From NCBI GenBank assembly GCA_021776115.1, contig JAJFGN010000069.1, positions 1-64,000 on the forward strand: DNA of 64,000 nucleotides. The letters are read 5' to 3'. This stretch comes from Kiloniellaceae bacterium. GTDB taxonomy: Bacteria; Pseudomonadota; Alphaproteobacteria; Kiloniellales; J153. The notes below the pieces were generated by a model. That model did no database searches, was not told the origin of the DNA, and was given only the letters and a program-made list of their open reading frames with translations. This document shows, one piece after another, positions 53,796-64,000 of this stretch. Both the position numbers and the translations under genes were made by a program. The stretch's first letter is position 1; each line of letters opens with the position of its first letter.

Positions 53796-54446
53796 TTAAC
53801 TCCCCGCCCGTAGCACCTCGACGAAGTCGCGCAGGCCCTTCTGGCGTTCGCGCTTTAGCCGCTCGGCGTGGAGGACTTCCCGGACCTCGGCGACGCTGGC
53901 CTCGATGTCGGTGTTCACGATCACGTAGTCGTACTCGGCCCAGTGACTCATCTCGTCGGCCGCCTTGGCCATGCGCCCACGTACCACCTCTTCCGGATCC
54001 TGGGCACGCGCGCGCAAACGCCGCTCCAGCTCCTCGGTGCTGGGTGGCAAGACGAACACGCTGACCAAATCGTCGCGCGCCTTTTCGGTCAATTGCTGGG
54101 TCCCTTGCCAATCGATGTCGAAGAGCACGTCGCGACCTTGGTCCAATGCTTGAGATACCGTGGCGCGGGGCGTGCCGTAGGCGTTGCCGAATACATTCGC
54201 GTATTCCAACAACTCATCGCCTTGGACCATGCGGTCGAAGGCGGCCTGGTCAATGAAGTGGTAATCCACGCCGTCACGCTCTTTGGGCCGCTTGGGCCGC
54301 GTGGTGACGGAAATCGACAACATCAGGTCCGCTTCGCGTTCCAGCAACATGCGAGAGATCGTCGTCTTCCCCGCGCCCGAGGGCGAGGACAGGACGAGCA
54401 TCAGGCCGCGCCGCTTGATCGGTCCTTGCCTAACTGCCTCGACCAT
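53796..54446 (-). CDS. gmk: Guanylate kinase
   Basis: A 216-residue kinase that phosphorylates GMP to GDP with ATP. The P-loop is SSPSGAGKTT. SVTTRPKRPKERDGVDYHFI is the GMP-binding segment, and FDIDWQGTQQL carries the second substrate-binding block. RLRARAQDPEEVVRGRM is the lid region with conserved arginines. The protein is of normal length. It starts 20 bases after yicC on the same strand, the usual neighbour of gmk in this class. GMP for this enzyme would come from guaB and guaA, encoded 4-9 kb away. Confidence 0.95.
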   Translation of the reverse strand: MVEAVRQGPIKRRGLMLVLSSPSGAGKTTISRMLLEREADLMLSISVTTRPKRPKERDGVDYHFIDQAAFDRMVQGDELLEYANVFGNAYGTPRATVSQALDQGRDVLFDIDWQGTQQLTEKARDDLVSVFVLPPSTEELERRLRARAQDPEEVVRGRMAKAADEMSHWAEYDYVIVNTDIEASVAEVREVLHAERLKRERQKGLRDFVEVLRAGS

Positions 54447-54465
54447 AATTAGTGCGCACGCTCCC

Positions 54466-55368
54466 CTACTCGATGTTCTGAACCTGCTCGCGCAGTTGGT
54501 CGATGACGGCCTTCAGATCCAGACCGATGCGCGTTAAGGTGACATCGCCGGCCTTCGAACACAGCGTGTTGGCCTCGCGATTGAACTCCTGACACAGAAA
54601 ATCGAGACGCCGGCCGACCGCACCGCCGTCCGCGACCAGGTCCCGCGCCGCGGCGACATGGGCATGCAGGCGATCCAATTCCTCCCGGATATCCGCCTTG
54701 GTCGCCAGCAGCGCCGCCTCCTGCGCCAGGCGCTCCTCCGGCAAGGCCGGCGAGGTTTGCAGAAGCTCCTCGACCTGCTTGCGCAGGCGCGCGCGCAGCG
54801 CTTCCGGCTGGGTCGCGGCACAAGCGGCCGCGGATTCACTCAAGCTGCCGATTTCGTCCAGTTGCCCGGTCACCAAGGTCTTGAGCCGCGCCCCCTCGTT
54901 CCGCCGCATCGCGGTCAGGGCCTCGAGCGCCAGAATAAGGTCCTCCTCCATCGCCGACTCTCGGATGTCGAGCTGCTCCTTGGTCTCCTCTTCCTCGCTC
55001 GTCTCAATGACGCCGGGAAAAGCCAACAGGCCGTCGAGGCGGGGCGGCTCCGCACGAACATTGGTTTCTAGAGACCTAACCATCTCGACCACCTGGTCCA
55101 GAACTTCCCGGTTTAGTTGGAGTTTCCGGGGCAACTTGCCGCGGTTGACGGTCAGGGAGATCTGCACATTGCCGCGGGCGCAGTGCTTTTGAACGATCGC
55201 GCGGGCGACCGGTTCCAAGGCTTCGTAGCCGGAATAAACCCGGCACCGCACATCCAAGGAGCGCCCGTTCACGCTTTTGATTTCCCAACTCCAGGTCAGT
55301 TGGCCATCGCCACCTTCCTGTCGGGCGTAGCCGGTCATGCTGGCGATAGGTGCGGTCTTAGCGGTCAA
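54466..55368 (-). CDS. yicC: YicC family endoribonuclease
   Basis: A 300-residue YicC-like protein. The conserved opening is SMTGYARQEGG with WEIKSVNGRSLDVRCR. The C-terminal DUF1732 part has ADIREELDRLHAHVAAARDL, then GRRLDFLCQEFNREANTLCSK and a closing VIDQLREQVQNIE. E. coli YicC has been described as an RNase that takes part in small-RNA turnover. A long acidic helical insert (EEEETKEQLDIRESAMEEDL) lies in the centre. The gene precedes gmk in an operon and is divergent from the SDR gene. Confidence 0.92.
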   Translation of the reverse strand: MTAKTAPIASMTGYARQEGGDGQLTWSWEIKSVNGRSLDVRCRVYSGYEALEPVARAIVQKHCARGNVQISLTVNRGKLPRKLQLNREVLDQVVEMVRSLETNVRAEPPRLDGLLAFPGVIETSEEEETKEQLDIRESAMEEDLILALEALTAMRRNEGARLKTLVTGQLDEIGSLSESAAACAATQPEALRARLRKQVEELLQTSPALPEERLAQEAALLATKADIREELDRLHAHVAAARDLVADGGAVGRRLDFLCQEFNREANTLCSKAGDVTLTRIGLDLKAVIDQLREQVQNIE

Positions 55369-55531
55369 GGAAGATGTCCTAGATATGCGAGGGTGGTTAC
55401 GGGATGCGCGCCTTTATAACCGTCGGCCTATCTGGCAACAAGGCGGCCGGAACCGTAGGCAAGATGCCGCTGAAGCCGTTAGACTACCCGTTCCCGTTCT
55501 GGCTCACGCAATCGAATCGGTATTTACTCGC

Positions 55532-56299
55532 ATGGCTCTCGTCCGGCCCAAGTCGATCCTCATCACCGGCGCCTCCAGCGGCCTGGGCGCGGCTCTGGCG
55601 CGCGGCTACGCTGGTCCCGGCGTCGAATTGGCCCTTAGTGGGCGCGACCCGGACCGGCTTGAGGCGGTCGCGAAGGCGTGCCGCGATGCCAGCGCCGCCG
55701 TCCGCGCACAGCCGATCGACGTTTTGGAAAAGGAACCGCTGTTCGATTGGGTCGCGGAGATCGACGGCCGGTCCCCTCTCGACCTAGTGATTGCCAATGC
55801 GGGAATTTCCGCCGGCACGGGCGGTATCGGCGAAACCGACGCCCAGACCCGGCGGATCATGGCGGTCAACCTTGACGGGGTTATCAACACGGTCCTGCCC
55901 GCTGTCGCCCTCATGCGCCCGCGCGGCCAAGGCCAGATCGCGATCATGGCCTCCCTGGCCGCCTTTCGCGGCTTCCCCGGCGCCCCGGCCTATTGCGCCA
56001 GCAAGGCCGCCGTACGCGTCTGGGGCGAGGCCCTGCGCGGGCACCTCAGTGGCGCGGGCATCGGGGTCAGCGTCATCTGTCCCGGCTACGTCGAGACACC
56101 CATGACCGCCGTAAACACCTTTCCCATGCCGATGCTGATGAGCGCCGAAAAGGCTGCCCGGATCATCCGGCGCGGCCTCGCGCGCGACCGGGGCCGCATC
56201 GCCTTTCCCTGGCCCATGTACGCCCTGGTCCGCCTGATCGCCGCTCTGCCGCCGGCCTTGAGCGACCGCCTGTTAAGCCGTTTACCCGAAAAGGATTGA
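55532..56299 (+). CDS. Short-chain dehydrogenase/reductase
   Basis: A 255-residue classical SDR. The cofactor loop is ITGASSGLGAALA (about 10-22), the strand motif is NAG in VIANAGISAG, and the catalytic Ser and YxxxK lie in IMASLAAF and YCASK. ICPGYVETPM follows the active site. The arginine in SGRDPDRL after the second strand suggests NADP preference. The C-terminal hydrophobic stretch (WPMYALVRLIAALPPAL) may associate with membrane, as in acyl-lipid-linked SDRs. ATG 55532 removes an upstream extension without protein character. The substrate is unknown. Confidence 0.88.
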   Translation: MALVRPKSILITGASSGLGAALARGYAGPGVELALSGRDPDRLEAVAKACRDASAAVRAQPIDVLEKEPLFDWVAEIDGRSPLDLVIANAGISAGTGGIGETDAQTRRIMAVNLDGVINTVLPAVALMRPRGQGQIAIMASLAAFRGFPGAPAYCASKAAVRVWGEALRGHLSGAGIGVSVICPGYVETPMTAVNTFPMPMLMSAEKAARIIRRGLARDRGRIAFPWPMYALVRLIAALPPALSDRLLSRLPEKD

Positions 56300-56393
56300 G
56301 CACAGGGACCGGCGTACCGCCTGGCCGATCTAGGCCGATGTCCGAGCCTGGATGAAGTGAACCGGCGGTAACACGAAGGGCAAAGCAAACATA

Positions 56394-57665
56394 TTAAGCG
56401 GCCCTGAAATCCGAGAGGAAGCTGTCTACTTCTTCGCTGAGAGTCTTTGCCTGCTGACTTAACTTGCCGGCCGAGGACAGCACCTCCTCGGCGGCCATGC
56501 CGGTCTTCTCCGACGCGTCGGTAATCCCGGAAATGTTCTCGGAAACGCTTCGAATGCCTTGCGCGGCGCGGTCCACATTTCCGCTAATTTCGCTAGTCGA
56601 GGCCGATTGCTGTTCGATCGCCGAAGCGATGGCCGTGGCGATTCCACTAATTTGATCGATTCGGTCCCCAATACCGCCGATGGCATCGGCCGTATGCGTG
56701 CTGGCCTCCTGGATGCCGTGGACCTTCGATCCAATGTCCTTGGTCGCATCGCCGGTCTGTTGTGCGAGTGTCTTCACCTCGGCGGCAACGACCGCGAAGC
56801 CCCTGCCGGCATCGCCTGCGCGCGCCGCCTCGATCGTCGCGTTGAGCGCCAAGAGGTTGGTCTGGCCGGCCACGCCCCGGATGAATTCAACCACCTTGTC
56901 GATCTCCTGCGCGGCCCCGGCCAAGGTCTGTACAGCCTCGTTGACCTGGTTCATGCCGTCGACGGCGCCGGTCGTCGCCGTGGCAGACTCCGCCACCTGC
57001 CGGCTGATCTCGCCGATCGAAGTGGCGAGTTCCTTAGTCGCCGCCGAGACCATTTGCGAATTGTTCGTGGCTTCCTGCGTCGCTGTCGCGACGGTGAGGC
57101 TTTGCTCGTGCGCCGCACCCGCAAGGATCGTCATTTGATTGGCTGTCGATTCCAAGCCGCCGGCAGCCTCTGTGAGCGATTGAACCACGGTCGCGACCTT
57201 GGACCCGAAACTCTCGGCAACCCGGACCCGCTTCTCGTTGGCTTCGGCGTGCTCCAATTCGCGCTGGCGTTGAGTCTCCGCCTGCGCTTCGGCCTCCGCC
57301 GCCAAACGCGCTTTTTCTTCCATGCTCTCGCGCGCTTCATTGATCACCGCGGCGCCGCGGCGAAAGTCGCCGAGCATGCCGCGCACCAGGAAGCTGCGAA
57401 AGAACTTGCCTTCGCTGGCGTACTTCAGAGAAGTCCCCGCTTCGCGCACGAAGGCATCGGTCTGATCGAGCATCTGATTGATCGCGTTCAAAAGCTCCCC
57501 GATTTCACCGAACTCCTCGATCTCGGTGATGCGGGCCTCAAGGTTGCCCTTTGCGGCCTCATTGCAGACGGCCGCCGCCTTCTCAAACGCCTTCTTATAG
57601 AGCCCCAATTCGGAGCCCGTGTTTCCGCGCCGTTTCTCCAAGACTGGACTGGAGGAATCACTCAT
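56394..57665 (-). CDS. Soluble methyl-accepting chemotaxis protein
   Basis: A 423-residue chemoreceptor without any transmembrane helix. Residues about 35-95 ([20 protein letters not shown]) resemble a HAMP-like linker, and about 110-155 is a charged coiled coil. The remainder is the signalling domain, with the tip [20 protein letters not shown] and [15 protein letters not shown]. The tip should bind CheW and CheA. A Glu/Gln- and Ala-rich helix on each side offers methylation sites. It has no sensory domain of its own, and an Aer-like PAS protein is encoded 78 bases upstream on the same strand, so that protein may supply the input. Confidence 0.9.
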   Translation of the reverse strand: MSDSSSPVLEKRRGNTGSELGLYKKAFEKAAAVCNEAAKGNLEARITEIEEFGEIGELLNAINQMLDQTDAFVREAGTSLKYASEGKFFRSFLVRGMLGDFRRGAAVINEARESMEEKARLAAEAEAQAETQRQRELEHAEANEKRVRVAESFGSKVATVVQSLTEAAGGLESTANQMTILAGAAHEQSLTVATATQEATNNSQMVSAATKELATSIGEISRQVAESATATTGAVDGMNQVNEAVQTLAGAAQEIDKVVEFIRGVAGQTNLLALNATIEAARAGDAGRGFAVVAAEVKTLAQQTGDATKDIGSKVHGIQEASTHTADAIGGIGDRIDQISGIATAIASAIEQQSASTSEISGNVDRAAQGIRSVSENISGITDASEKTGMAAEEVLSSAGKLSQQAKTLSEEVDSFLSDFRAA

Positions 57666-57743
57666 TTTTATCTCCGCATACTCACTTGGTCGAAGAGACC
57701 GGCTCGGCCGTCAAGCCATTGATCCGATGCCTAATGCTTGCCG

Positions 57744-58268
57744 CTAGAGAGAAAACACGAATTCGTCGTATCCAGTACCCTGCTCTTTCAATAGGCCCAC
57801 CAGGGTGTTGAAGCTGGCCATCATTCCTGCCTTGCGGTCCTGGTGGCTGTTTTCCTCGGCCAGTAATTGCCGATAGAGGGGCTCAACCTTGGCCACGGCT
57901 TCGGGCTGGGGTACACGGCGATTGGAATGATAGGCGACGATGTTTCCCGAGGCGTCGAAACTGGGGGTCACGTGTGCAAACACCCAGTAATAGTCGCCGT
58001 TCTTCGCCATGTTCTTCACATAGGCGAAGATTTCGTTGCCTTGCTCAAGCGTGTCCCAGAGAAGTTTAAAGACGCAGCGCGGCATGTCTGGATGCCGCAG
58101 CAGGCTATGGGGCTGCCCTAGAAGCTCATGCTCCGAGTAAGACGCGATGTGTTGAAAGATCTCATTGGCATAGGTGATCCGGCCCTTGGTATCGGTCTTG
58201 CTGACGATGATCTCGTCCTCACCGAAGGTACGCTCCGTCGTGGTCGGACTTACCGCGTATTTAGTCAT
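57744..58268 (-). CDS. Aer-like PAS domain protein
   Basis: A 174-residue protein that is almost entirely one PAS domain (about 15-125). IVSKTDTKGRITYANEIF begins it. LLGQPHSLLRHPDMPR is the block seen in the FAD-binding PAS of Aer aerotaxis receptors, and AKNGDYYWVFAHVTPSFD closes it. A short helical tail (about 125-174) replaces the HAMP and signalling parts of full Aer. Its neighbour is a soluble chemoreceptor lacking a sensor. Together they could form a redox or oxygen receptor in two pieces. FAD binding is inferred from similarity, not shown. Confidence 0.85.
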   Translation of the reverse strand: MTKYAVSPTTTERTFGEDEIIVSKTDTKGRITYANEIFQHIASYSEHELLGQPHSLLRHPDMPRCVFKLLWDTLEQGNEIFAYVKNMAKNGDYYWVFAHVTPSFDASGNIVAYHSNRRVPQPEAVAKVEPLYRQLLAEENSHQDRKAGMMASFNTLVGLLKEQGTGYDEFVFSL

Positions 58269-58566
58269 ACCATCGCCCTCGGTATCTATTCTGGCCGCCC
58301 AAGATTTTTAGCTGAAATCCGCGCTATTGAGCACATCCGTACGGCAATCAACTGCACTTGACGGTATGCTTATGCTGTTAAAATTCCCTTGATATTTTAT
58401 GGGTATTGCCGGGCATCAGCCTAGTCAGGGCTCAATGCGGATCAAACGCGGCGCCAGAGCACCACTTGCGTGTCATCTATGAGTACTTGCGGCCAAGTAT
58501 TTGAATCGGCGCCGAAAAATGGACTGTGCGTCGTCGTGGGTTTGGGCAAGCGGACTCGACCGCCCC
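58269..58566. other. 298-base intergenic region between PAS gene and guaA
   Basis: No gene is seen. The left two-thirds (about 58300-58420) is AT-richer and should carry the promoter of the PAS/chemoreceptor pair on the minus strand; a TAAAAT-type hexamer is present, but no convincing -35 partner. A short ACTTGcggcCAAGT hairpin near 58487-58500 follows guaA but lacks a U-tract. Confidence 0.5.
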
Positions 58567-60111
58567 CTACTCCCACTCGATCGTGCCGGGGGGTTTCGAG
58601 GTTACGTCGTAGACCACGCGGTTGATGCCGCGCACCTCGTTGACGATACGGGTCGCGACCTGAGCTAGGAAGGCGTGGTCGAAGGCATAGCTTTCGGCGG
58701 TCATGCCGTCGCTCGAGGTCACGGCGCGCAGCGCGCAGACCGCCTCGTAGGACCGTGCGTCGCCCATGACGCCGACGGTCTTGACCGGCAGCAGGACCGC
58801 GAAGGCCTGCCAGATGGCGTCGTAAAACCCCGCCTTGCGGATCTCGTCGAGATAGATCGTATCGGCCTTGCGCAAGACGTCGCAGCGCTCGGCCGTGACC
58901 TCCCCCAGCACGCGAATAGCCAGGCCCGGTCCCGGAAACGGATGGCGGCCGACCAGGCTGTCGGGCATGCCCAGTTCGCGCCCTAGAGCCCGCACCTCAT
59001 CCTTGAACAACTCGCGCAGGGGTTCGACCAGGGCGAGCTTCATGTGCTCAGGCAAGCCGCCGACGTTGTGGTGCGACTTAATGGTGACCGAGGGCCCGCC
59101 GGTGAAAGAGACCGATTCGATGACGTCGGGGTACAGGGTGCCTTGGGCCAGGAAGTCGGCGCCGATCCGGCTGGCGTCTTCGTCGAAAACATCGATGAAG
59201 GTGGCGCCGATAATCTTTCGCTTGGTCTCCGGGTCGCTAACCCCCGCCAGCTTACCCAAGAACAGCTCACCGGCATCGCGGTGGACGAGCGGAATGTTGT
59301 AGTGGTCGCGGAACAGGGTCACGACCTGCTCCGCCTCGCCGGCGCGCAACAGGCCATGGTCGACGAAGACGCAGGTCAGCTGATCGCCGATCGCCTCGTG
59401 AATGAGAACCGCGGCGACCGAGGAGTCGACCCCGCCCGACAGACCGCAAACCACCTTGCCGCGGCCGACCTGGTCCCGGATTTTGGCGATGGCCCGATCG
59501 CGGAACGCAGCCATGCTCCAGTCGCCGGCGCAGCCCGCCACGCGCCCGGTGAAATTGGCGAGCAGCTTGGCCCCATCCGGCGTGTGCACGACCTCGGGGT
59601 GAAACTGCACCGCGTAGATGCGCCGCGCGTCGTCGGCTATCATCGCGTAAGCGGCGCCCTCGGAAGTGCCGACCACCCGAAAACCCGCCGGCAAGCGCAT
59701 GATCCGGTCGCCGTGGCTCATCCAGACCTGGTGCCGCTCGCCTTTGGCCCAAAGACCCTCGGTCAGGCCACAGACGTCGGTAACCTCGACCATGGCACGG
59801 CCAAACTCGTGATGTTCCGAGGTCTCGACCGATCCGCCAAGCTGCTGGCAAATCGCCTGCTCACCGTAACAGATGCCCAAGATGGGTAAGCCCAACTCAA
59901 AGACGATATCCGATACTCGGGGCGATTCGTCGGTTGTGATTGAGGCCGGACCGCCCGACAGGATGATGCCCTTGGCCCCGAAGTCCCGGATACGGGCCGG
60001 ATCGGCGTTAAAGGGGATGACCTCACAGTAGACACCGCTCTCCCGCACCCGGCGCGCGATCAGTTGGGTCACCTGAGAGCCAAAGTCGAGAATCAGAATG
60101 CGGTCCGACAT
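58567..60111 (-). CDS. guaA: GMP synthase (glutamine-hydrolysing)
   Basis: A 514-residue enzyme that aminates XMP to GMP. Residues about 5-195 are the class I glutamine amidotransferase, with nucleophile Cys in [10 protein letters not shown] and the His and Glu of FHPEVVHT. The ATP pyrophosphatase domain has the PP-loop [11 protein letters not shown]. The C-terminal dimerisation domain ends with the family signature [12 protein letters not shown] 60111 gives the standard start ([20 protein letters not shown]); the frame to 60150 is rejected. It acts after GuaB, encoded 2 kb upstream on the same strand. Confidence 0.96.
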   Translation of the reverse strand: MSDRILILDFGSQVTQLIARRVRESGVYCEVIPFNADPARIRDFGAKGIILSGGPASITTDESPRVSDIVFELGLPILGICYGEQAICQQLGGSVETSEHHEFGRAMVEVTDVCGLTEGLWAKGERHQVWMSHGDRIMRLPAGFRVVGTSEGAAYAMIADDARRIYAVQFHPEVVHTPDGAKLLANFTGRVAGCAGDWSMAAFRDRAIAKIRDQVGRGKVVCGLSGGVDSSVAAVLIHEAIGDQLTCVFVDHGLLRAGEAEQVVTLFRDHYNIPLVHRDAGELFLGKLAGVSDPETKRKIIGATFIDVFDEDASRIGADFLAQGTLYPDVIESVSFTGGPSVTIKSHHNVGGLPEHMKLALVEPLRELFKDEVRALGRELGMPDSLVGRHPFPGPGLAIRVLGEVTAERCDVLRKADTIYLDEIRKAGFYDAIWQAFAVLLPVKTVGVMGDARSYEAVCALRAVTSSDGMTAESYAFDHAFLAQVATRIVNEVRGINRVVYDVTSKPPGTIEWE

Positions 60112-60174
60112 GGCGCTTCTATAAGGACTTTGCGCGCCGTGTCCAGGCACGAATGGGGGGGGTCTTATGCCCGC

Positions 60175-60729
60175 TCAAATCCGCCCACCGCGCCTGGCTA
60201 GCCAAGCTTGAAGGTCGGGCCAGACGTAAGCCGTTTCGTCCAGTGCGGTGCCGGCGAAACGTTCTTTTCGCTCCGCTCGGCGCACACCGCCCATGGCTTC
60301 GTAGAAGAAACGCGAAGGATTACCGCTCAAGACCCAGATCGCCGCGCTGCCTATCTTTCGGCCGGCCAAGACCTCGAAAAGACCGGTCAGCAAACGGCCG
60401 CCAATGCCATGGTTTTGCCAATCGCTGCAAACATAGAGGGTGAAAACCTCGCCCTTCATCGGCCCGATTCGGGCGCGGCCGCAGTTGCCGAAACCAACGA
60501 TTTTGGGTCCCGCAGGTCCGACAACCTCGGCCACCAGCACCATATCGGCCCGTCGCGCCCCGCGTATTGCCGCGGCCCACTGCGCCGCTTGCCCGGCTTC
60601 GGTCATATGCAGCAGGTAGTCATCCGGCACCAAACCGGCGTAAGTAGTGCGCCAGGTCTCGACATGGACCCGCGCGATTCCCGATGCATCGCGGGGCGCC
60701 GCCGGGCGAAGGGAGATCGTCTCACTCAT
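60175..60729 (-). CDS. GNAT family N-acetyltransferase
   Basis: A 184-residue acetyltransferase. ISLRPAAPRDASGIARVHVE begins the fold, and GEVFTLYVCSDWQNHGIGGR holds the acetyl-CoA pyrophosphate loop (QxxGxG-type QNHGIG). The later WVLSGNPSRFFYEAMGG matches the acceptor-side strand and helix, with the conserved N-P-R-x-F-Y-E pattern. The start forms an ATGA overlap with the rsmB stop, so the two are co-translated. The acceptor, such as a ribosomal protein, amino acid or polyamine, is unknown. Confidence 0.88.
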   Translation of the reverse strand: MSETISLRPAAPRDASGIARVHVETWRTTYAGLVPDDYLLHMTEAGQAAQWAAAIRGARRADMVLVAEVVGPAGPKIVGFGNCGRARIGPMKGEVFTLYVCSDWQNHGIGGRLLTGLFEVLAGRKIGSAAIWVLSGNPSRFFYEAMGGVRRAERKERFAGTALDETAYVWPDLQAWLARRGGRI

Positions 60730-62090
60730 CCTGCCGCGCGGCATTCCAGAACGGCCACGAAAAATCCGTCGGTTCCATGCCGCGCCGGGGTCAGGTGCAG
60801 GCAATCTTCGCGGAAGGTTCCTGGATCCGGATCTTCGGTTTCCACCATCCCCAAGGTTTCGCTCCAAACTATTGCCGCCGGTCGCAAAGCGAATTCATCC
60901 TGCCGGCTCAAAAAGGCCTCGATCTGGCGTTCGTTTTCCTCCGGCAAGACTGAGCAGGTAACATAAACCAAACGGCCGCCCGGCCGCACCAGTGTTGCAG
61001 CCTTGTCCAGGGATTCCGCTTGGGCCGCGCGGTAGCGCGCAAGCCGGTCGGGGGTCAGTTGCCATCGTGCGTGAGGATCGCGCCGCCAGGCGCCGGAGCC
61101 GGAACAAGGCGCGTCGACCAGGACCCGATCGAATTTCCCGGCGAATTTCCCGGCGAATTTCCCGGTGAATTTCCCGGCCTGGGATTTCAACCAGTCCTCG
61201 CCTTGCAGAACCTGACGCTGGACCAAGCTCGCGCCGGCCCGGCGGAGGCGCGCCGCCGCACGGTCAAGCCGGGCTTGATCAATGTCGAGCGCGATCAATT
61301 CGCCTCGGTTTTCCATGCGTGCAGCCAGGGCCAGGGACTTGCCACCCGCCCCGGCACAGAGGTCCGCAACCGCCATGCCGGGTCGCGCGTCGCACATGAG
61401 GGCCGCAATCTGGGAGCCCGCGTCCTGAATCTCGACTAAACCCTCGCGATAGGCTTGGGTGTTCCTTACCGCCACCTGCCGGCCGACGCGTAAGCCAAGC
61501 GGCAGAAATGGAATGGGCGCGGCTTCAATGCCAGCTTGCGCCAGGGCGGCCCGAGCGGTGTCCCGGTCCGACTTGAGAGCGTTGACGCGAAGGTCGAGCG
61601 GCGCCACCGCGTTCAAGGCAGCCATTTCGGCCTCAAGATTGGGACCGAAGGCCTCCGTCAGGCGCGGCGCCAGCCAGGCGGGCAACTCCAGGCGAATCGC
61701 CGTGTCTTGGTCCGGATGATCGAGGCTTTGCCCGCCAAGGGCCGCCGCCAGCGTCCGCTCGCGGTCGTCCAGCTGCACAGGACTGTATTGCGCGCCATCG
61801 AAAAGAGTGCGCACCAAGTCCGCGCCTTGTTCCATCAACAAAGCGGCGATCGTCAAGTCCCGGCCGGCGGGTTCACCTGAGACCCCGTCAACACGCGCGC
61901 ACCACCAGGAAAGCCGCGCGCGCCGACGCAAGATCGCATACACGCCTTCAGTGACCGCCCGGCGGTCCTTGGACCCCATGTAACGGCGCGCGCGCGTATA
62001 AGCATCCAGAACCCGGTCGGCCGGCTTCTCCCCCGCCCCGATCAAATCCAAAATCTCGATCTGGGCTTGGATACGGGCGGCGGGCTTCAT
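60726..62090 (-). CDS. rsmB: 16S rRNA (cytosine-C5)-methyltransferase, RsmB/Sun-like
   Basis: A 454-residue m5C RNA methyltransferase. The N-terminal 140 residues form a NusB-like helical RNA-binding domain. The Rossmann domain has the SAM loop ADLCAGAGGKSLALA, the motif IV VDAPCSGSGAWRR and the motif VI YVTCSVLPEEN, whose Cys is the expected nucleophile. Just before motif IV there is a repeated GKF-T/A insert coded by four 12-base repeats, not seen in typical family members. RsmB methylates C967 in E. coli 16S rRNA; alphaproteobacterial members may differ in target. It is followed by an overlapping GNAT gene. Confidence 0.88.
   Translation of the reverse strand: MKPAARIQAQIEILDLIGAGEKPADRVLDAYTRARRYMGSKDRRAVTEGVYAILRRRARLSWWCARVDGVSGEPAGRDLTIAALLMEQGADLVRTLFDGAQYSPVQLDDRERTLAAALGGQSLDHPDQDTAIRLELPAWLAPRLTEAFGPNLEAEMAALNAVAPLDLRVNALKSDRDTARAALAQAGIEAAPIPFLPLGLRVGRQVAVRNTQAYREGLVEIQDAGSQIAALMCDARPGMAVADLCAGAGGKSLALAARMENRGELIALDIDQARLDRAAARLRRAGASLVQRQVLQGEDWLKSQAGKFTGKFAGKFAGKFDRVLVDAPCSGSGAWRRDPHARWQLTPDRLARYRAAQAESLDKAATLVRPGGRLVYVTCSVLPEENERQIEAFLSRQDEFALRPAAIVWSETLGMVETEDPDPGTFREDCLHLTPARHGTDGFFVAVLECRAAG
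61131..61178. repeat. Four 12-bp in-frame tandem repeats inside rsmB
   Basis: Copies of GAATTTCCCGGC lie at 61131-61142, 61143-61154, 61155-61166 (last base T) and 61167-61178. On the coding strand they add a repeating AGKF/TGKF tetrapeptide between the SAM-binding part and motif IV. Because the unit is a multiple of three, copy number can change without breaking the frame. Confidence 0.9.
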
Positions 62091-62111
62091 CCCCTGTCAG
62101 CCGAAACCGCG

Positions 62112-63602
<1,491 letters not shown>

Positions 63603-63650
63603 TCATACACATCGGCTCTGGGTTGCCAAGGGCGACGCCCCGAAACCGCT

Positions 63651-64000
63651 TCAAGCCTGGGTATCCCCCCGCCCTCGAAACCCCGTCGCCACGACATACA
63701 TTTCGGCCGATTCGCTGCGGCTGGCCGGCGGTTTGACGTGGCGCACGCTGGTGAAGCCTTGCTTCAAGCGGGCGAGCAGGCCGGCTTCGGTCCCACCCTG
63801 AAGAACCTTGGCCACGAAAGCGCCACCGGGGGCCAGGACCAGCTCAGCGAAGTCCAGAGCCACCTCGATCAGGCCCATGATCCGCAGGTGATCGGTTTTA
63901 GCGTGACCGGTCGAGGGCGCGGCCATGTCTGAGAGGACGACGTCGGCCTCACCATCGAGCGCTGTGCGCACCTGGGTTAATGACTCGTCCGACCGAACGT
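63651..64000 (-). CDS. rlmE: 23S rRNA (uridine2552-2'-O)-methyltransferase, C-terminal part
   Basis: The last 116 codons of an FtsJ/RrmJ-type methyltransferase; the 5' part lies beyond the right edge. The frame is open through to base 64000. The visible segment has [15 protein letters not shown], with the catalytic Asp in LSDMAAP, then TDHLRIM and the [12 protein letters not shown] block with the catalytic Lys. The [13 protein letters not shown] end is typical. RlmE methylates U2552 in the A-loop of 23S rRNA. A GTG at 63971 is not the true start, since the coding frame clearly continues upstream of it. Confidence 0.92.
   Translation of the reverse strand, partial: VRSDESLTQVRTALDGEADVVLSDMAAPSTGHAKTDHLRIMGLIEVALDFAELVLAPGGAFVAKVLQGGTEAGLLARLKQGFTSVRHVKPPASRSESAEMYVVATGFRGRGDTQA

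Noticed and set aside
61131-61178. Possible CRISPR-like array
   Set aside because: The 12-base units are contiguous without spacers and lie in frame inside rsmB.

Overview
The window reads as a chromosomal segment of a GC-rich, Gram-negative alphaproteobacterium, most like the Rhodospirillales and relatives. This is inferred from gene content and order: lptF-lptG-lptD-surA-pdxA-rsmA facing yicC-gmk, holC overlapping pepA, and rlmE-guaB-rsmB-GNAT-guaA. I saw no rRNA, tRNA, CRISPR array or insertion sequence. Genes are densely packed, often with 4-base ATGA overlaps.

Layout from left to right. 1-5.5 kb: a truncated GFA-family gene, an acidic coiled-coil protein, a membrane-anchored alpha/beta hydrolase, and a two-gene phosphonate cassette (PEP mutase fused to a nucleotidyltransferase, plus phosphonopyruvate decarboxylase). 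5.7-10.3 kb, mostly plus strand: a putative 2OG-Fe(II) oxygenase, S-formylglutathione hydrolase, a fatty acid desaturase, a bactofilin (minus strand) and a patatin-like lipase. 10.3-16.5 kb, minus strand: a tripartite-type ABC exporter (adaptor, FtsX-like permease, ATPase), an orphan pstB and a nitrilase-family amidase. 16.5-21.2 kb: a complete SoeABC-type membrane sulfite dehydrogenase. 21.3-27.1 kb: an AEC-family permease, a two-subunit class I fumarase and a four-subunit succinate dehydrogenase/fumarate reductase-like complex. In this reading malate or fumarate would be imported and interconverted with succinate at the membrane quinone pool.

27-34.8 kb holds a DMT exporter, a DUF3291 protein, a Sco1 plus PCu(A)C copper pair for cytochrome oxidase assembly, an M14 carboxypeptidase, a second, single-chain class I fumarase, an MBL-fold hydrolase and a HAD phosphatase. 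34.8-41.3 kb is an osmoprotection block: a choline/glycine-betaine ABC importer (ATPase, permease, binding protein), a LysE exporter with a divergent ArsR-type regulator, and a choline dehydrogenase-like GMC oxidoreductase. A hairpin between the binding-protein and permease genes may set their ratio.

41.3-43.6 kb is a distinctly AT-richer insert with an ABC/AAA ATPase and a DUF4435 TOPRIM-like protein. This pair resembles the AriA/AriB genes of the PARIS anti-phage system and is the most interesting accessory module here. 43.6-56.3 kb is core envelope and translation housekeeping. 56.4-58.3 kb holds a soluble chemoreceptor next to a separate Aer-like PAS protein, possibly a split aerotaxis receptor. 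58.5-64 kb is the GMP synthesis and RNA methylation block, ending in an rlmE gene cut by the window edge.

Functions are assigned from recognisable motifs and gene order only. No database search was possible.
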